Assembly (NCBI GenBank): GCA_016490735.1
Contig: JAEMWC010000057.1
Location: forward strand, 824,501 to 888,500
Source: Pachyseris speciosa
Taxonomy: Eukaryota > Cnidaria > Anthozoa > Scleractinia > Pachyseridae
DNA: 64,000 nucleotides
Direction: 5' to 3'
Below the pieces are notes generated by a model. It had not been told where the DNA came from, did no database searches, and saw only the letters and a list, made by a program, of their open reading frames with translations. Both the position numbers and the translations under genes were made by a program. How positions within the stretch are numbered: the stretch's first letter is position 1; each line of letters opens with the position of its first letter. This document shows, in pieces, positions 25,433-37,100 of the stretch.

Positions 25433-25765
25433 AAAAATTATTATTATTATTATTATTAATATTTTTTTTTTTACTTCACTTTATTACTTGTCCACATTTA
25501 CCTTCTAGGGCCAGAACCAAACCATGGTTCTAAGGCACCAGAGGAGTGTTTGTTCAATTTACTTGATTGAAAGGACCTTTCTCAGAATGTGTGCTGTTCC
25601 CAGAAGTGCTGTTTTCTGGATTTCATGTGGGTTATTGTTGCCTGGGATTTCGCGCAGCTGTTTTTCAGTGCCTTTCCTAATAACTCCAAGGGCACCTACG
25701 ACAACAGGGATTATCACTGTTCTCATCTGCCACATACGGGCTATTTCTATCTCCAGATCTTTGTA
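25433..25765 (-). mobile_element. LINE ORF C-terminus with (AAT)n tail
   Basis: The minus strand reads KDLEIEIARMW ... IIPVVVGALGVIRKGTEKQL ... IPGNNNPHEIQKTALLGTA ... and a stop at 25559-25561. This is the conserved end of a non-LTR retrotransposon polyprotein widespread in invertebrates. The 3' UTR ends in an (AAT)n tail (~25433-25460). Only about 69 codons remain. Confidence 0.75.
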
Positions 25766-25777
25766 TTTATTATTATT

Positions 25778-25809
<32 letters not shown>

Positions 25810-25845
25810 TATTTTTTTTTGTTTGTTTTTTTTTGTTTTTGTTCT
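25766..25845. repeat. (ATT)n and T-rich tract
   Basis: Array of about 14 ATT units followed by T-rich GTTTG sequence, at the junction of two oppositely oriented LINE ends. Confidence 0.85.
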
Positions 25846-25927
25846 AAAGCATCTAGCACCTTGTAATGTTTAGTTGTTGTAATGCGCATCTGAAAACTTT
25901 TGTTGAGATTTGCGCAATATAAATATA

Positions 25928-25980
<53 letters not shown>
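25846..25980 (+). mobile_element. LINE 3' UTR with (TTA)n tail
   Basis: It is nearly identical to 1444-1529 (CACCTTGTAATGTTTA, GAGATTTGCGCAATATAAAT) and ends in about 18 TTA units. It is a severely 5'-truncated copy of the LINE at 1 kb and shows that this family ends in a (TTA)n tail. Confidence 0.85.
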
Positions 25981-25981
<1 letters not shown>

Positions 25982-26007
25982 ACTGTATGAAATCGGTTTG
26001 ACGGTTT

Positions 26008-26237
26008 GGGAGCAGGGATGGCGTAGTGGTGAGAGCTCTCGCCTTCCACCAATGTGTCCCGGGTTTGATTCCCGGACTCGGCGTCATATGTGGGTTGAGT
26101 TTGTTGGTTCTCTACTCTGCTCCGAGAGGTTTTTCTCCGGGTACTCCGGTTTTCCCCACTCCTCAAAAACCAACATTTCTCCCACACGGCCCCACAAAAA
26201 ATCTTAACCGTGTATAAATAAAGTTTCTTTTTTTTCT
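26008..26237 (+). mobile_element. tRNA-derived SINE, family A
   Basis: The tRNA-like head starts GGGAGCAGGGATGGCG; the A box is around TGGCGTAGTGGTGAGAGC (26019-26036) and the B box is GGTTTGATTCCC (26062-26073). A tRNA-unrelated body follows and the end is AT/T-rich. A minus-strand copy lies at 45737-45908. No CCA-ready acceptor stem closes, so it is not a tRNA gene. Confidence 0.8.
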
Positions 26238-26529
26238 TTGACATTTAAGTGTTGCTGTAGTAGTCCCAGGGTGGGATGGTAGCTCAGTTAGAAATAATAT
26301 CCAGGCCATAATTCATCGATTGTATAAAGAATGCCATTCTAGTGTCCGCCTTGTTTTTTCTACCAACGTTTGCTAAAATAGATGTCCGCTGTCCGCTTTA
26401 GGGAGGTGTCCTCTTTATTGAGATTTGAGTTACAGAGAAACATGGGAAACTCGGTCGGGACTAGCCATCACTCACACTGTCCGCCATAAATTAAGAGGTG
26501 TCCGCTTAGAGGGAGTTGACTGTACATAT

Positions 26530-27170
26530 GTGCAAATGCAAGGACTGCGTGTGGGGATGTGCTACGAACACAAGGGCCACAAACCCTAAGTATCTAGGCT
26601 GAAACTAAATTCAAAACATATCAATGGAACACAACTAAGCCTAAGGGAAAATGATACCTTAAATGCTAATTCCAGAAAAAATAGAAGAAACCAGCGCTAG
26701 CAGCGAACAAACCAACTGTATTTTCGAATCCGCCGAGATCCTATCCACCTTCCCTACCTACGCGGAAAAGACGTCACTCAGCAAGTGGAGTAGTTTATTT
26801 GAGGGGTGGGTGATAAGCCGTTATCGATTGTGCTGGTAAATGTAGCATATGATGCCACTAGCAGGGCCCGATTTTTTTCCACATTTTACCCAAAATTATG
26901 CTCATTTTTGAATGCTACTTTTTCTTAAAGTATGCTTAAAAAAACAAAAAACAAAACACAAGACATAAAACACACAACAAAATCCAAAATATATATTTGT
27001 TGTCAATAAAGCACGATTAAGTTACACATTTGCTCTGATAAAACACAATTTGAGCGGGTTGTTGCCTATTCTCCTTCTTTGTTCGACGCAAATTTGCTTC
27101 CTGTGAAAGCGGGAACTGGGACCAACGCAATCTTTACTTCCGGTGTACCCAATCCTCTGGACAAGGAACG
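26530..27170. other. No gene seen
   Basis: AT-rich filler without supportable features. Confidence 0.5.
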
Positions 27171-27176
27171 ACGCAG

Positions 27177-27335
27177 AATAGGCTAGTTTCGAATTGTGGG
27201 CGAACTAAAGAACCAAGTGGAGGCTCAGAGGAATAATTTGCATTTTCTTTTGCCAAAACCAAAGGAAAATGCAAATTATTTCCCTGAACATCGACTTGGT
27301 TCTTTCGTTCGCCCACTATTCGAAACTATCCTATT
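27177..27335. mobile_element. 159-bp near-perfect palindromic MITE
   Basis: The arms begin AATAGGCTAGTTTCGAAT and end ATTCGAAACTATCCTATT. Pairing runs nearly to the centre, where GCATTTTC and GAAAATGC flank TGCCAAAACCAAA. It would fold into one long hairpin. Confidence 0.85.
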
Positions 27336-27914
27336 GAGATAACTTTCTCCCCCCTCACCAGGACGAATGAAAATAAACTGAATCATGGACAGAACTTGTA
27401 AATAATCAATCTTAGACCAAGAAAGTCATGACTCTGGTAATGTTCCCTTAGAAAAAAACTAAAAATATACCGATTATGCTGGCAGTGCTACTTTAATAAA
27501 AAATACAAAAGTTGTACCGTTTTTTAATTACCAAATTGTGCCAAAGCTATTATGCTAGCCTTAACAAGCTCCTGCGTGTGGCTAGCACAATTAATAAGGG
27601 TCTAGTGGGTGAACCAAAACCCTCCCCCTTTACAAACTCTCAGCTAAAAACTAGCCAGTATTCAATGCAGGTCACCACCTTGTTTCCCTAGGGTCTCCGC
27701 CTCTCGCGAACAAAGTTCTGTCCCAGTCAATAAAACGGATCAATGTTTACTGACTTCTAAGCGCCTTCCTTCTTTCTCTCTCTCGCACTCGCGAACATCC
27801 CCTTTTCTTCCAATTTCGGCGCCGGCCACACAGGCTAATTAAGCTCGAGGTCATTGGTTCTATTGGTTGATACTCCTGGCTGTAGGTCACGAGGTCCCGA
27901 GTCAGCTATCCAAA

Positions 27915-27960
27915 GCCGAGTGTAGCCGAGTGTAGCCGAGTGTAGCCGAGTGTAGCCGAC
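27915..27960 (+). repeat. 10-bp tandem repeat (CCGAGTGTAG)x4
   Basis: Four exact copies of a 10-mer followed by CCGAC. Confidence 0.95.
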
Positions 27961-28214
27961 ATACCGAGTGAGGCGGCTAAATGAGCGAGAGGAGGGAGAG
28001 CAGCAATGTTAAAGGCACCTTATTTATCGGAGGCGGGAAAACGAGAAAAACATCAGGTCCGAAAAAAGAGCCCCCATCCCCTCCGCGCGCCCACCCAACA
28101 ACACAGTGAGTGATCTGTTCAAAAGCCGAGTTTACTGATGCTAATTGCATCCAGACAAAAGATATAGAATCTTTCAGAATGTCCTGCTCTAACTATAAAT
28201 GATATAACCGTGGA

Positions 28215-28870
28215 GCAAGTGGCATCAACTCAAGTCTCTTGGTGTCTTTATCGATCAAACTTTAAATTGGGAATGTCAGAAGCACATGGGAATGCCATAT
28301 AGAAAATATGTGCCAAAAGATTGCTTTTGCTATTGGTGCAATTAAGCGCATACGACATGAAATCCCAGTTAATACTGTAGTCAATGTTTATTAGTAATAG
28401 CCTTGTTCAGCCTCACTTCAATTTTAGTGAGGTGTGGGGAAACTGTAACAAAGGCCTTTCTGAGAGACTTCAAAACTTCAAAATCGCGCAGCCCGCATTT
28501 TGATGTCTGCCTCTCATATAAGAGGGTCTCAATGGGGGGTCCCTTTGACGGTTGACGGTAAAAATTGGCTCGCTCATTTGACGGTTAAACGCTTGGCCAT
28601 TTGACGGTTGACAGTTAACCTCATTAAAGCGTTTTTTGACGGTTGACGGTTAAATTTTTGGCCATTTGGTGGTTGACGGTTGACCCCATTGAGACCGTCT
28701 TATAAGCCTTGTGGTTCCTGAGGTCTCCTCGCCACTAACTTAGGTGTAATAGTTCTAAATATTATGAAGATGGCAAATAAATAATGCAAATAAATAAATA
28801 GTAATTTAAATAATCTGTTCCGGGCACTAGGGTGGCGAAACTCTGTATAAAAACCTCATATGACATGGCA
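28215..28870 (+). mobile_element. LINE reverse-transcriptase C-terminal relic
   Basis: The plus strand, across frame breaks, reads LKSLGVFIDQTLNWE, IAFAIGAIKRIRHEIP, SLVQPHFNFSEVWGNCNKGL, RLQNFKIAQPAF and, after an insertion, NNLFRALGWRNS. These are the usual last blocks of a non-LTR RT ORF. It is split by the small TIR element at 28517-28704. Confidence 0.8.
28517..28704. mobile_element. 188-bp MITE nested in the LINE relic
   Basis: Left end TATAAGAGGGTCTCAATGGG and right end CCCATTGAGACCGTCTTATA are inverted with one or two differences. The interior is a degenerate tandem of TTGACGGTTGACGGTTAA. The LINE reading resumes after it, so it inserted into the dead LINE. Confidence 0.75.
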
Positions 28871-29769
28871 CCAGTATATTTAAGACCGAATTTTGTTTTT
28901 CGCGATATATAATGTGAATTCTTACCATTTTAGGAATACTGCAAGCCCACTTTAGCTCTTCCAAAATTGACCCCGCACTGATTATCTAAAGAGAAGCTTT
29001 TCATACAGTGGAGGTCAGTTGTGGACGAGTGACCGTCCTTGAGAGAATAAACTGAATAAATTGAGTCACCCCACAGTTTTAATTTAAACACGGCCTCCAA
29101 GAAAAGCAGCCTTAATTTGTTGTTTTTAATTTTTTAATTTTTTTATACTTGTAATTAAGCAGATAACATAACATAACATAAAACCTTTATTTAAACACGA
29201 TAAGATTTAAAGCTTACAAGCTTGTGGGATCGTGTATGCTAACTACGTCATAATGAAATATATCAGGAGCCGATTACCCTGAATATATACATGTAAAATG
29301 TTCGATAAAAACTAAAATATCAACAGTAATTAATTTAAATACGAAATATATACCTATAAAATTAATAAAAGCTAAAAGCAGAAATACCGTGTCTAAATAT
29401 AAAAGTTATCATATCATCCTTAGCTGCGGCTGGTTGACTTGTGAGGCCCGCCCCTTCTCATCTCACGGCAAGTTTTCGGAGTGAGAACGCGAGGACCGGC
29501 TTTCGGGCAGCTCAAGGGGAAGCAGATGATATCAATATTATCATCAAAACAACCGAAGACCTGGAATACATATTGGCAGCTGTATATATATGTTTAGTAT
29601 GTGTCAATTATAATATTAGGAGACTTAAAAAAGGAAATGATATTATAAAACCCAGCCTTATATCAATTCAACATAGGAGCCTGTTATAATGGCACTTTTA
29701 AATAAATTCAAATTACCCAACGAAGCTTTTGTTTGGGGTGTATAATTTTTGCTTCCCGTAGCAGCATAG

Positions 29770-29846
29770 ATAGATTGACAAAAACTAGTTTCTAATTTTA
29801 GACCTTTGAAAGGTCTAAAATTAGACGTTAGTTTCTGTCAATCTAT
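29770..29846. repeat. 77-bp hairpin
   Basis: ATAGATTGACA ... TCTAATTTTAGACCTTT pairs with AAAGGTCTAAAATTAGA ... TGTCAATCTAT, with almost no loop. It is probably a minimal MITE. Confidence 0.8.
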
Positions 29847-29849
29847 ATG

Positions 29850-30780
29850 CAGTATCGTGACTGAAAAGTTACCATATTTCCCATATTTACATATCACTCG
29901 GGTTTGCGGGGTTTTATCGTACTGAAATAAATCAAATTTGTTTTTCTCTTAGCACTTTGAGTGCGAAATTTAATGGGAGTTAAAAGAAAGAGGTCAACGC
30001 AGACTGCAGAGGCTCACAAACGTCACTCTTGCTCATTTAGCCCTAGAACTTAAGAAACCCATCAAACTGTGTTTCTTGCTCAGTGCTGAAAAAAAAAAAA
30101 TTCTGTCCTCGCTAGAAAACTGTATGGTTGGCACTAGAGAGGGGTAGTGAGAAGGGAAACTGGTCGCCCGGAGAGAGCGCCTTTATCCCAAGGTCAACGG
30201 CCCCTCTTGACTTCCGCTGGTGGAACGTTTGACCGGAAGTCGACTATTCCTTCGATCGAACGCCGTTGTTTTGGCGACTTCGCGAAAAGAGCAAACTGTA
30301 TTCTATTCTAATACCTTTCTGAATTTCTCAGAAACTTGCGTAGATTATCAGTATTATTATTAATTTTTTTAGCTTTAAAATTATTGAAAATTATTCATGA
30401 TCGTTAAGTTTGTTGCCGGGAGTCGGCCATAGTTTGAAAGAATTTTAACGGATTTGTATAAAAGTCAAGAGCACATTCATTGACGTATATGCCGGAGTTT
30501 GCTTCAAATATCAGGTGATAACTTTAACGCAAGGATAATATTTTGTACATATATTATAGTGTTCAACGATTCCGAACAGGCATTATTTCCCGCCATGGCC
30601 AAGAGCCAATCAGAATATTGTATTCCATGAATACCACGTGACTGACATCATTCCTTCAGTGAGGTCGCTTGCGGCGGTTACGTTTGCGGAATAATCTACA
30701 AGCCGTGTCTTTGTTTACGCAGATGGTTGATGGCTTGTTGTGAGCTTCTGTTTTGGTCTGGTCGCTGTAAATTTTGAACC
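29850..30780 (+). other. Presumed KCNQ promoter and 5' UTR
   Basis: No gene of its own. In-frame TGA at 30775-30777 lies directly upstream of the KCNQ ATG. No TATA box or initiator can be placed with confidence. Confidence 0.35.
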
Positions 30781-31112
30781 ATGACTAGACCCGTTACAGC
30801 AGATTTACGGCGTGAAAGCATTGACATGCTCGGAATTAGTGGCTTGTTGAATGAGAAACACAGTGCGACGAACTTTGTTGACGATGCCGAACGAGAAAGT
30901 GTTCCCATGCGAAGACTTGATCCTGATTCGAAGAAGGCAGGAGAATTTATACAACAGAATGGGCACAGGGGTAGAGACGATAAACGCAGCGAACGGTTTG
31001 TGGAGAAAAGATGGGGTTTGTTCCGTGAAAACTATCGAAAAATGCAGAACTACTGTTTCAGATTTCTGGAGATGCCTCGAGGCTTCCTCTCATGTTCTTA
31101 CCATGCTCTTTT
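30781..31112 (+). CDS. KCNQ: KCNQ exon 1
   Basis: Codes residues 1-110 plus two bases. The cytosolic N-terminus is charged and ends with the pre-S1 block [16 protein letters not shown], matching the FLERPRGW block of Kv7 channels. Donor TTTT|GTAAGT. An in-frame TGA just before the ATG sets the start. Confidence 0.93.
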
Positions 31113-34100
31113 GTAAGTATACAGATCTTTATTCTTGCTGTGGATTCCAGCTTGTCTCTAGCCAATTAATATTTTATCATGTGAAAGCGAAGAGATTATA
31201 ACCTCCAGCTTGTTTTAACAGGTCTCAAATGCGAGAATTCGTTGTGCGAATTAGCACGTTGTTTGTGTCGCTGAACCATCGAAAATTTTACGCATTGAAT
31301 TTACACTTCTGTTTCCGCTTTTAAGCGCTCTGTCTTTCCCCAGGGTATTTTAGTGTGATGTTTTAATGTTTTGGTTTTATTCTTCTTCACCGTTCCTAAT
31401 TTTTCACAAGTCGTAGCAACTTAAGTAACAGTTTTTGAAACGTATGACTAATGTATTTTCTATTTGTCCTTATTTCTTTCCGTGAGAGGAGTTGACTCAT
31501 ACGTGCCTTCTGTCAAATTTTTTTGTGCCCCTTTTATCGAGATAATACATCTCAATCAACCTTAAAATTAAGACGTAATTAGTTCGCCTCGACTTATATT
31601 TTCTTATATGGGAGTTCTTACTCTTCTGTTAACACTACACTGTAGTATTGAGTGATACAAATTATTTTGCGTCTGTGGAAATATCGTTTAACCTAACAAG
31701 ATGTTGCATTGTATATTAGTTTAGAAGCTTAACTCTGCAATTTCCTCGCGTAAAACTTAACAGAACCGTGCGTTGTCACTGTTATCGAAATTGTTTTCAT
31801 TATTCTTGTAAAATTTTCGACGGTTACTTAAGCTTATAAGTGAAAAAAATTTCGTCTCTGCTGTTATTACCCTCTTGGGATCAACTTCTAAGATCACTTA
31901 GACGGTCGTTATAGAAAACACTAAATCTGGGACTAATACCTTATCCTCAATTTTACCAAAGAACATCCAAGGCGATTTACTGACAACAATCTTGCATTTT
32001 CAAGTGTTTTGGCTGAAGAACAAAATGCAAAATTTTCCTGTTAGGATCCTAATTAGCTTTTAGAGCACCATGCAAGGAACGAATTTAAAAGCAGGTAATT
32101 AACAGATATTTATTTTCGATGAAGTTTTTTGTGTTTCAAAGAATATTTCAAGCTGTTGAAAACTAAACGTGCGAGACGTTAGTGTCTTAGATATGCGATC
32201 CTTGCAATTTTTTTGCCAAGTTGTCAATAAAAATTATGCGTGAATTAACTATCAATCACTACCCCCTAAGTATTATTGTCCACCGAAAACAAAATAATCA
32301 TTAAGCACGACTCCATATTGTGTTAGCATATTTTACATGCATCCCCGCTGAAACCACTTCACCATTTTTTCGTACAAAAGAACATTTTTAATGCATTATT
32401 TCAGTGTTAGTGTTTGTTGATCTCATGTCTGCATTTAAAAGAGATTTCTCTGTTGACAGACGTCGTTTTTGGATCACAGATCGGCAGATTGAATTGCCTA
32501 AATTTTTCTTCATGTCCCTTGCTGTGTGTTTAGCAACTCATAAAGTACACAATATTGTTCTTTGATCTTGTTAATCATTTTCAATTAATGCAGTGATTGA
32601 TAGCTTTCAACAAAATCAAGTCCATACAGTCAAACAAAAACTTAAGGTTTAAACATTTCTGTTTCAACATTATGATTAGATGACTTTTATAAACTAAAAA
32701 AATTTATGCTATAATAAGAGAGGCGACTTGAGTTCTGTAAGGCTGGTGTCTTTTTCTGGTATAAAACGAAAAAAAAGGTGTAAAGCTGTTACTTATTTTT
32801 TCTTGTGGGATGCATGTTTTTCTTCGGGAATTTGATAAAGCCTTAAATTAGCTAGGTAATAAGGAAAGTTTGTGATCAGACAAATAAACGAAATCTGATT
32901 AAAATCTTGGAGTTCAAGAAAACAGGTCATCTGGTCAGAGTTAAAGCACAGTTTAATCAACAAGATCAACTCTTTTCATTGTTAGTTGCCAAGTTTTCAG
33001 AAACTACAGATGGAAAATATTGAAAAACAGCCAACATCACCAAAATGTTCTGCTCGGTAAATTTGATCTAAATTGTTACACTTAAGGATATCATCCACTG
33101 ACATGTGACTTAGAGTCATTTTCACATGCGGCAGCGCTGCATTTGCATTCATTGGATGGCTGCACTGTAGTATTTCATCCACAGACTGAACATCGTGCAG
33201 CATAATAAACAACAATGCCACAAAGTTCTGCTCAGAGGTTTACTTTTGATTGGTTGGTGTGATATCTAAGGGTATTTAACTCCCTTTTATATAGATATAG
33301 ATATAGATGTACTGTAGATGTAGATAGGAGGTCACACTTGATGATTCCATTAACATTTGGAAGCAGTCTGTTCAGCATAACCAACAGTGCTAAAACTGAA
33401 CAAGAAAGGACCATTCTGCCATGCGTCTTTCTTTGAGAAGTGTCATCCATATAACTACATTGTAGTGTACATTTAAATAATACCAGAGACAAGCACAACT
33501 TGTACTGTTCATTTCGATGGTTGTAGGTAAATGATTTCACCCAATCTCTTGAAAGCCACAACCATCTTAAACAGTATAATGAATCAATAACACCACAATG
33601 TTATGTTCAAATCCTGTTGTTTAAAGTAATGATTGCACTTTTGATAACAGATTTAGAATTTAGAACCACATTATGTCACATTAGTCAAGCCAGGATAAAA
33701 TAGGATTTGGAACTTTCTCCACCACAAGTGTTCCATCCGTTCTAATTGTTTTGATCAGTGGGATCCTTTCATTTATCAGTGGGCATTTGTTTTGTTTACG
33801 CCCATTTGACTCCAGAAGTATTATTGGAGCCATGATTAGCCAGGACAACCCTCTAGTGTGTTGTTATCATGGAACACTTTAGTCGCAAGTGATCTCAGTG
33901 CACAAACATCTGCATGCCATGAAGAGTTTGTGGGGGAGGGAGTATCCTGTAACATCTGTGCTGTGAAAAATGCAAAGGGAACCTCCACCCTCACAGAAAA
34001 TTGATGCTGAATTGTTGGAAATAATTACTAGATTCCAAATTTTGTTTTTTGTGGTGGTCATTTAGAAAGCCTTCACTACTTTGGCCACCATACACATTTT

Positions 34101-34160
34101 ATAACCTGTACTGTAATTATTTTATCTTGTAATCATCTGTTGTAACTATACTTTTCTTTG

Positions 34161-34191
<31 letters not shown>

Positions 34192-37100
34192 AATGAACCT
34201 GAATCTGATATAATATTTGTGTACAAAACATTATTCTCGCCTATTTTCACTTTTAAATTTCTTAGGTGTGGCCATTTTGGATTGATGACGTGTAAGGGTT
34301 GCCCTATTGTTTTACACAAAGGATTTTCTGCTTCATTTGATTCCTGGCAATAGATGCAACCAGTTGACAACACAAAATCAAAATTGGCAGTGCAGTGGAA
34401 ATTTGAAAGTGAGAAAAGGTGTCAGTGATACCCAATTCTTTGTGCACTTTAAATGTCATTCCCAAGTTATAAACTAAATTTTGGAAACTACTTTAGGGTC
34501 AACTTGTTACATAAGAGTGGAGGTTCCCTTTAAAAAACTGCCATTAACTAAAATTTAATTGCCGTTTGTAGATGCCAGGTCAGTACAGTACAAAGTTGAA
34601 ATAATTATTTTTAAAATAAAACTGCAAGAAAAACGACCCAAAATCAGAATCTGTTATCATAATGAAGTGAAAATGCTCTCCTCTTCCCCTCACATGCCCC
34701 AAGTACAATTTTATGGTTAATTGAGAAAAATGCTTCTCTACCTATTTGCTTTTGATGGTGCAGAACATTTATTAACTTTGTCAAACTTAAGGAAGTTAGA
34801 CTGTGTTTTTCATGCCTAAGGTGTGACGTAATTTGAACTTCATTATCAACGTATTATCACACCAGTAATGTTGTGACAAAAGAGGGATTTAAAGCTATTT
34901 TAATTACAGTAATTAATATGTAGATTGTTTCTCTGTGTCTTCATTTTTGTCATTGTAAAAAGTCTTCTGTGAATACATGCATGTGCAATGTTAAATTTAA
35001 CATGATTGCATTTAACATCATTGCTGCTAGTTTTCAAGTAGTTAAAAAATAATAGTTTGGCCTTCACAATTTCCTACTAAGAATACAAAGTCAGTAGATA
35101 ATTATCTTGAATATGTTATACAGGTATAATTTTTTGTTCTTATGGAAGTCCTCCTGGTTAACTTTCAGCTAACTAATAATGCAAACCCATAAACAGTAAG
35201 GCAAGAGCTACAAGTATTCTTGAGCATTGCTAGCTGTTACTACATTGTCAGAACAAAGTTTTCAAAGCTCTACCTCTCCTAATAACTGTTTGGGATTGAT
35301 ATTTTGCTCTGGCCAAGACCATTATTTAAACATGTCTAGATATGCCTGGGTAATCTTCTGAAAAGAGTTTAAGAAAACTACAGCATATCCTTGAAGAATG
35401 CCTTATTTTAGCGGAAGTTTACTTGTGTCTGATAGAATGCACTGACGTTTCTATAGATATCAACGTTGTAGTACAATTTAAACGGTTTTGATGACAGTGT
35501 AGCACTAGAGTTAAATGATGCTGAATAAAACATTTTTTGTTGTTGTTGTTTTTGGAGTACTGAAATAAACGGTAAGTTAACAGTCAGATGTTTTGGGAAT
35601 AACTTCTTCACCAAGGGAGGCTGAATGGTCAAGTGGGTGCTGAACTTGTAATCTGGAGGTCCTGGGTTCAAATCCCACTCTGACCACTAGCTGGAATTGT
35701 TTCATGGTAGTCCCGAGTTCAACTCCTTGGCCACACTTGTAAATAGCCAACTGGTCTGTGTTGAGCTCCAGCCAGTTGGGATTCTTAACCTTGGCCCAGT
35801 GGCTCGAAGCATGGTTAGCACTATCAAACCAGGGTTAAATACAATGACAACCTACAGGTTTTAATACATCTTAATAACTAATGGTTAGTGCTAACCATTC
35901 TTTGAGCAACTGGGCTCTTATTATTTTGATGTCAGTAGTGAAATTCAATTTTTTACATCAGTTTTAGTCTCAGAACCATCAAAAGTAGTTATTTTAAATA
36001 GCAATGAGTGAAGCTGGGAAAAAGAGCCACATGAAACATCAGTTGAGTTTACTTTTTTGTTGTTTTCAAAGCTAAAAGAAATGATTGTCTGATGAACTCT
36101 CTTTATTACAAGCCACATTTCCTGGCTGTGTTCAACAAAATTTCATTTGTTGCTGCTATTAGGTGTCCATACAATTTCCCAAAATGTTTGGTTTATAACT
36201 CTGAGTTTATTCTTGTTTCTTTGTTTTTTTCCAGATTTTTCCTTGTGATTTCAAGTTTAATTTTAACTGTGTTGAGCACAGTTCATACAGAAGATAAGAA
36301 CTTTGAAGTTATTTTGTATATACCTGTATTAGTTGTGGTGAGTCTTGATCAATTTTTTAATTGTGTTCATTCTTTAACTCATGAAGGCTATCAAGCTGTT
36401 TTAACAGTAGCAGTAGGAGTAGTGGTAGTAGGGAGTTTAAGATATGGTATGGCATTATACTATGGCAACCTTGACAAAGTGGAACTGGGTTTTTTACTCC
36501 AAACTGAAATGATTAAGATCTTGCTAGTATGGCAACATCCTGGATTATTGTAATGTACACAAACTTTGCTTCATGCTTTCTCTTAATCTTTCTTTCTTAA
36601 TCTTTGTAGCTCGAAAGAGCAAAGTAAGGGTTAAAATGACTACAAAATGACAGTTAATACTCACATAGTCAGGAGTCCGCCAAACAAGGCTCGTTACCAT
36701 AGTAGAAGACAAGGTTATGGCAAAAAAGCCATACTGTGAATACGAGCTTTGACGTCCCCAGAAGTGATTTTTACCTGCCTCTGCCATACAGTACTGGCCA
36801 CAGGAAGAGCATCACCTACATGCGCAGGAAATGTGTGCAATATGGCAGATTTACGTGCAAAATATGTGCGCATACTATTGCTGTGCCATACTGTATCTTA
36901 AACTCCCAAACTCTAGTACTAGTGGTAGTAGTAGCAGCAGCAGTACATTGTAGTATGACTGTAGCAATTTGTAATAGATGGTTTTCACGTGATGTCACAG
37001 CCACCATGTTGGAGGTACAAAAGAAAAGAATGATTTGCCTTCGGGAAATAAAATTAATTTAACTGTTGTGTAAATAATTTTGATTGTTTTGTACCTCCAA

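Larger units (their letters stand above)
24733..26521. mobile_element. TIR element swollen by nested insertions
   Basis: AGTCAACTCTCTCTAAAGCG (24733) and its inverted partner ending GAGGGAGTTGACT (26521) mark the two ends. Inner GTGTCCGC blocks near 24776, 26343 and 26497 belong to the host element. Between them lie a MITE (24799), two LINE ends (25433 and 25846) and a SINE (26008). Confidence 0.65.
31113..36234 (+). other. KCNQ intron 1 (5.1 kb)
   Basis: The longest intron of the gene. It contains a MITE (33974-34531), a tRNA-derived SINE (35611-35795) and a small palindromic element (35793-35916). I saw no extra exon. Confidence 0.85.

Noticed and set aside
26008..26085. A second tRNA gene candidate
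   Set aside because: Same reasoning; the acceptor stem is unpaired and a minus-strand copy with body sits at 45.7 kb.
27915..27960. CRISPR-like array
   Set aside because: Plain 10-bp tandem repeat without spacers, in an animal genome.
30851..31201. 116-codon frame overlapping KCNQ exon 1
   Set aside because: It is the +1 shadow of the true exon, whose frame gives the Kv7 pre-S1 block and correct splice phase.
35611..35690. A tRNA gene
   Set aside because: A and B boxes are present but the cloverleaf stems do not close and related copies exist at 41.9 kb, so this is a SINE head.
36092..36553. 153-codon continuous frame covering KCNQ exon 2
   Set aside because: Only 36235-36337 is exon; the flanks are intron that happens to stay open, as the GTGAGT donor and TTTTCCAG acceptor show.
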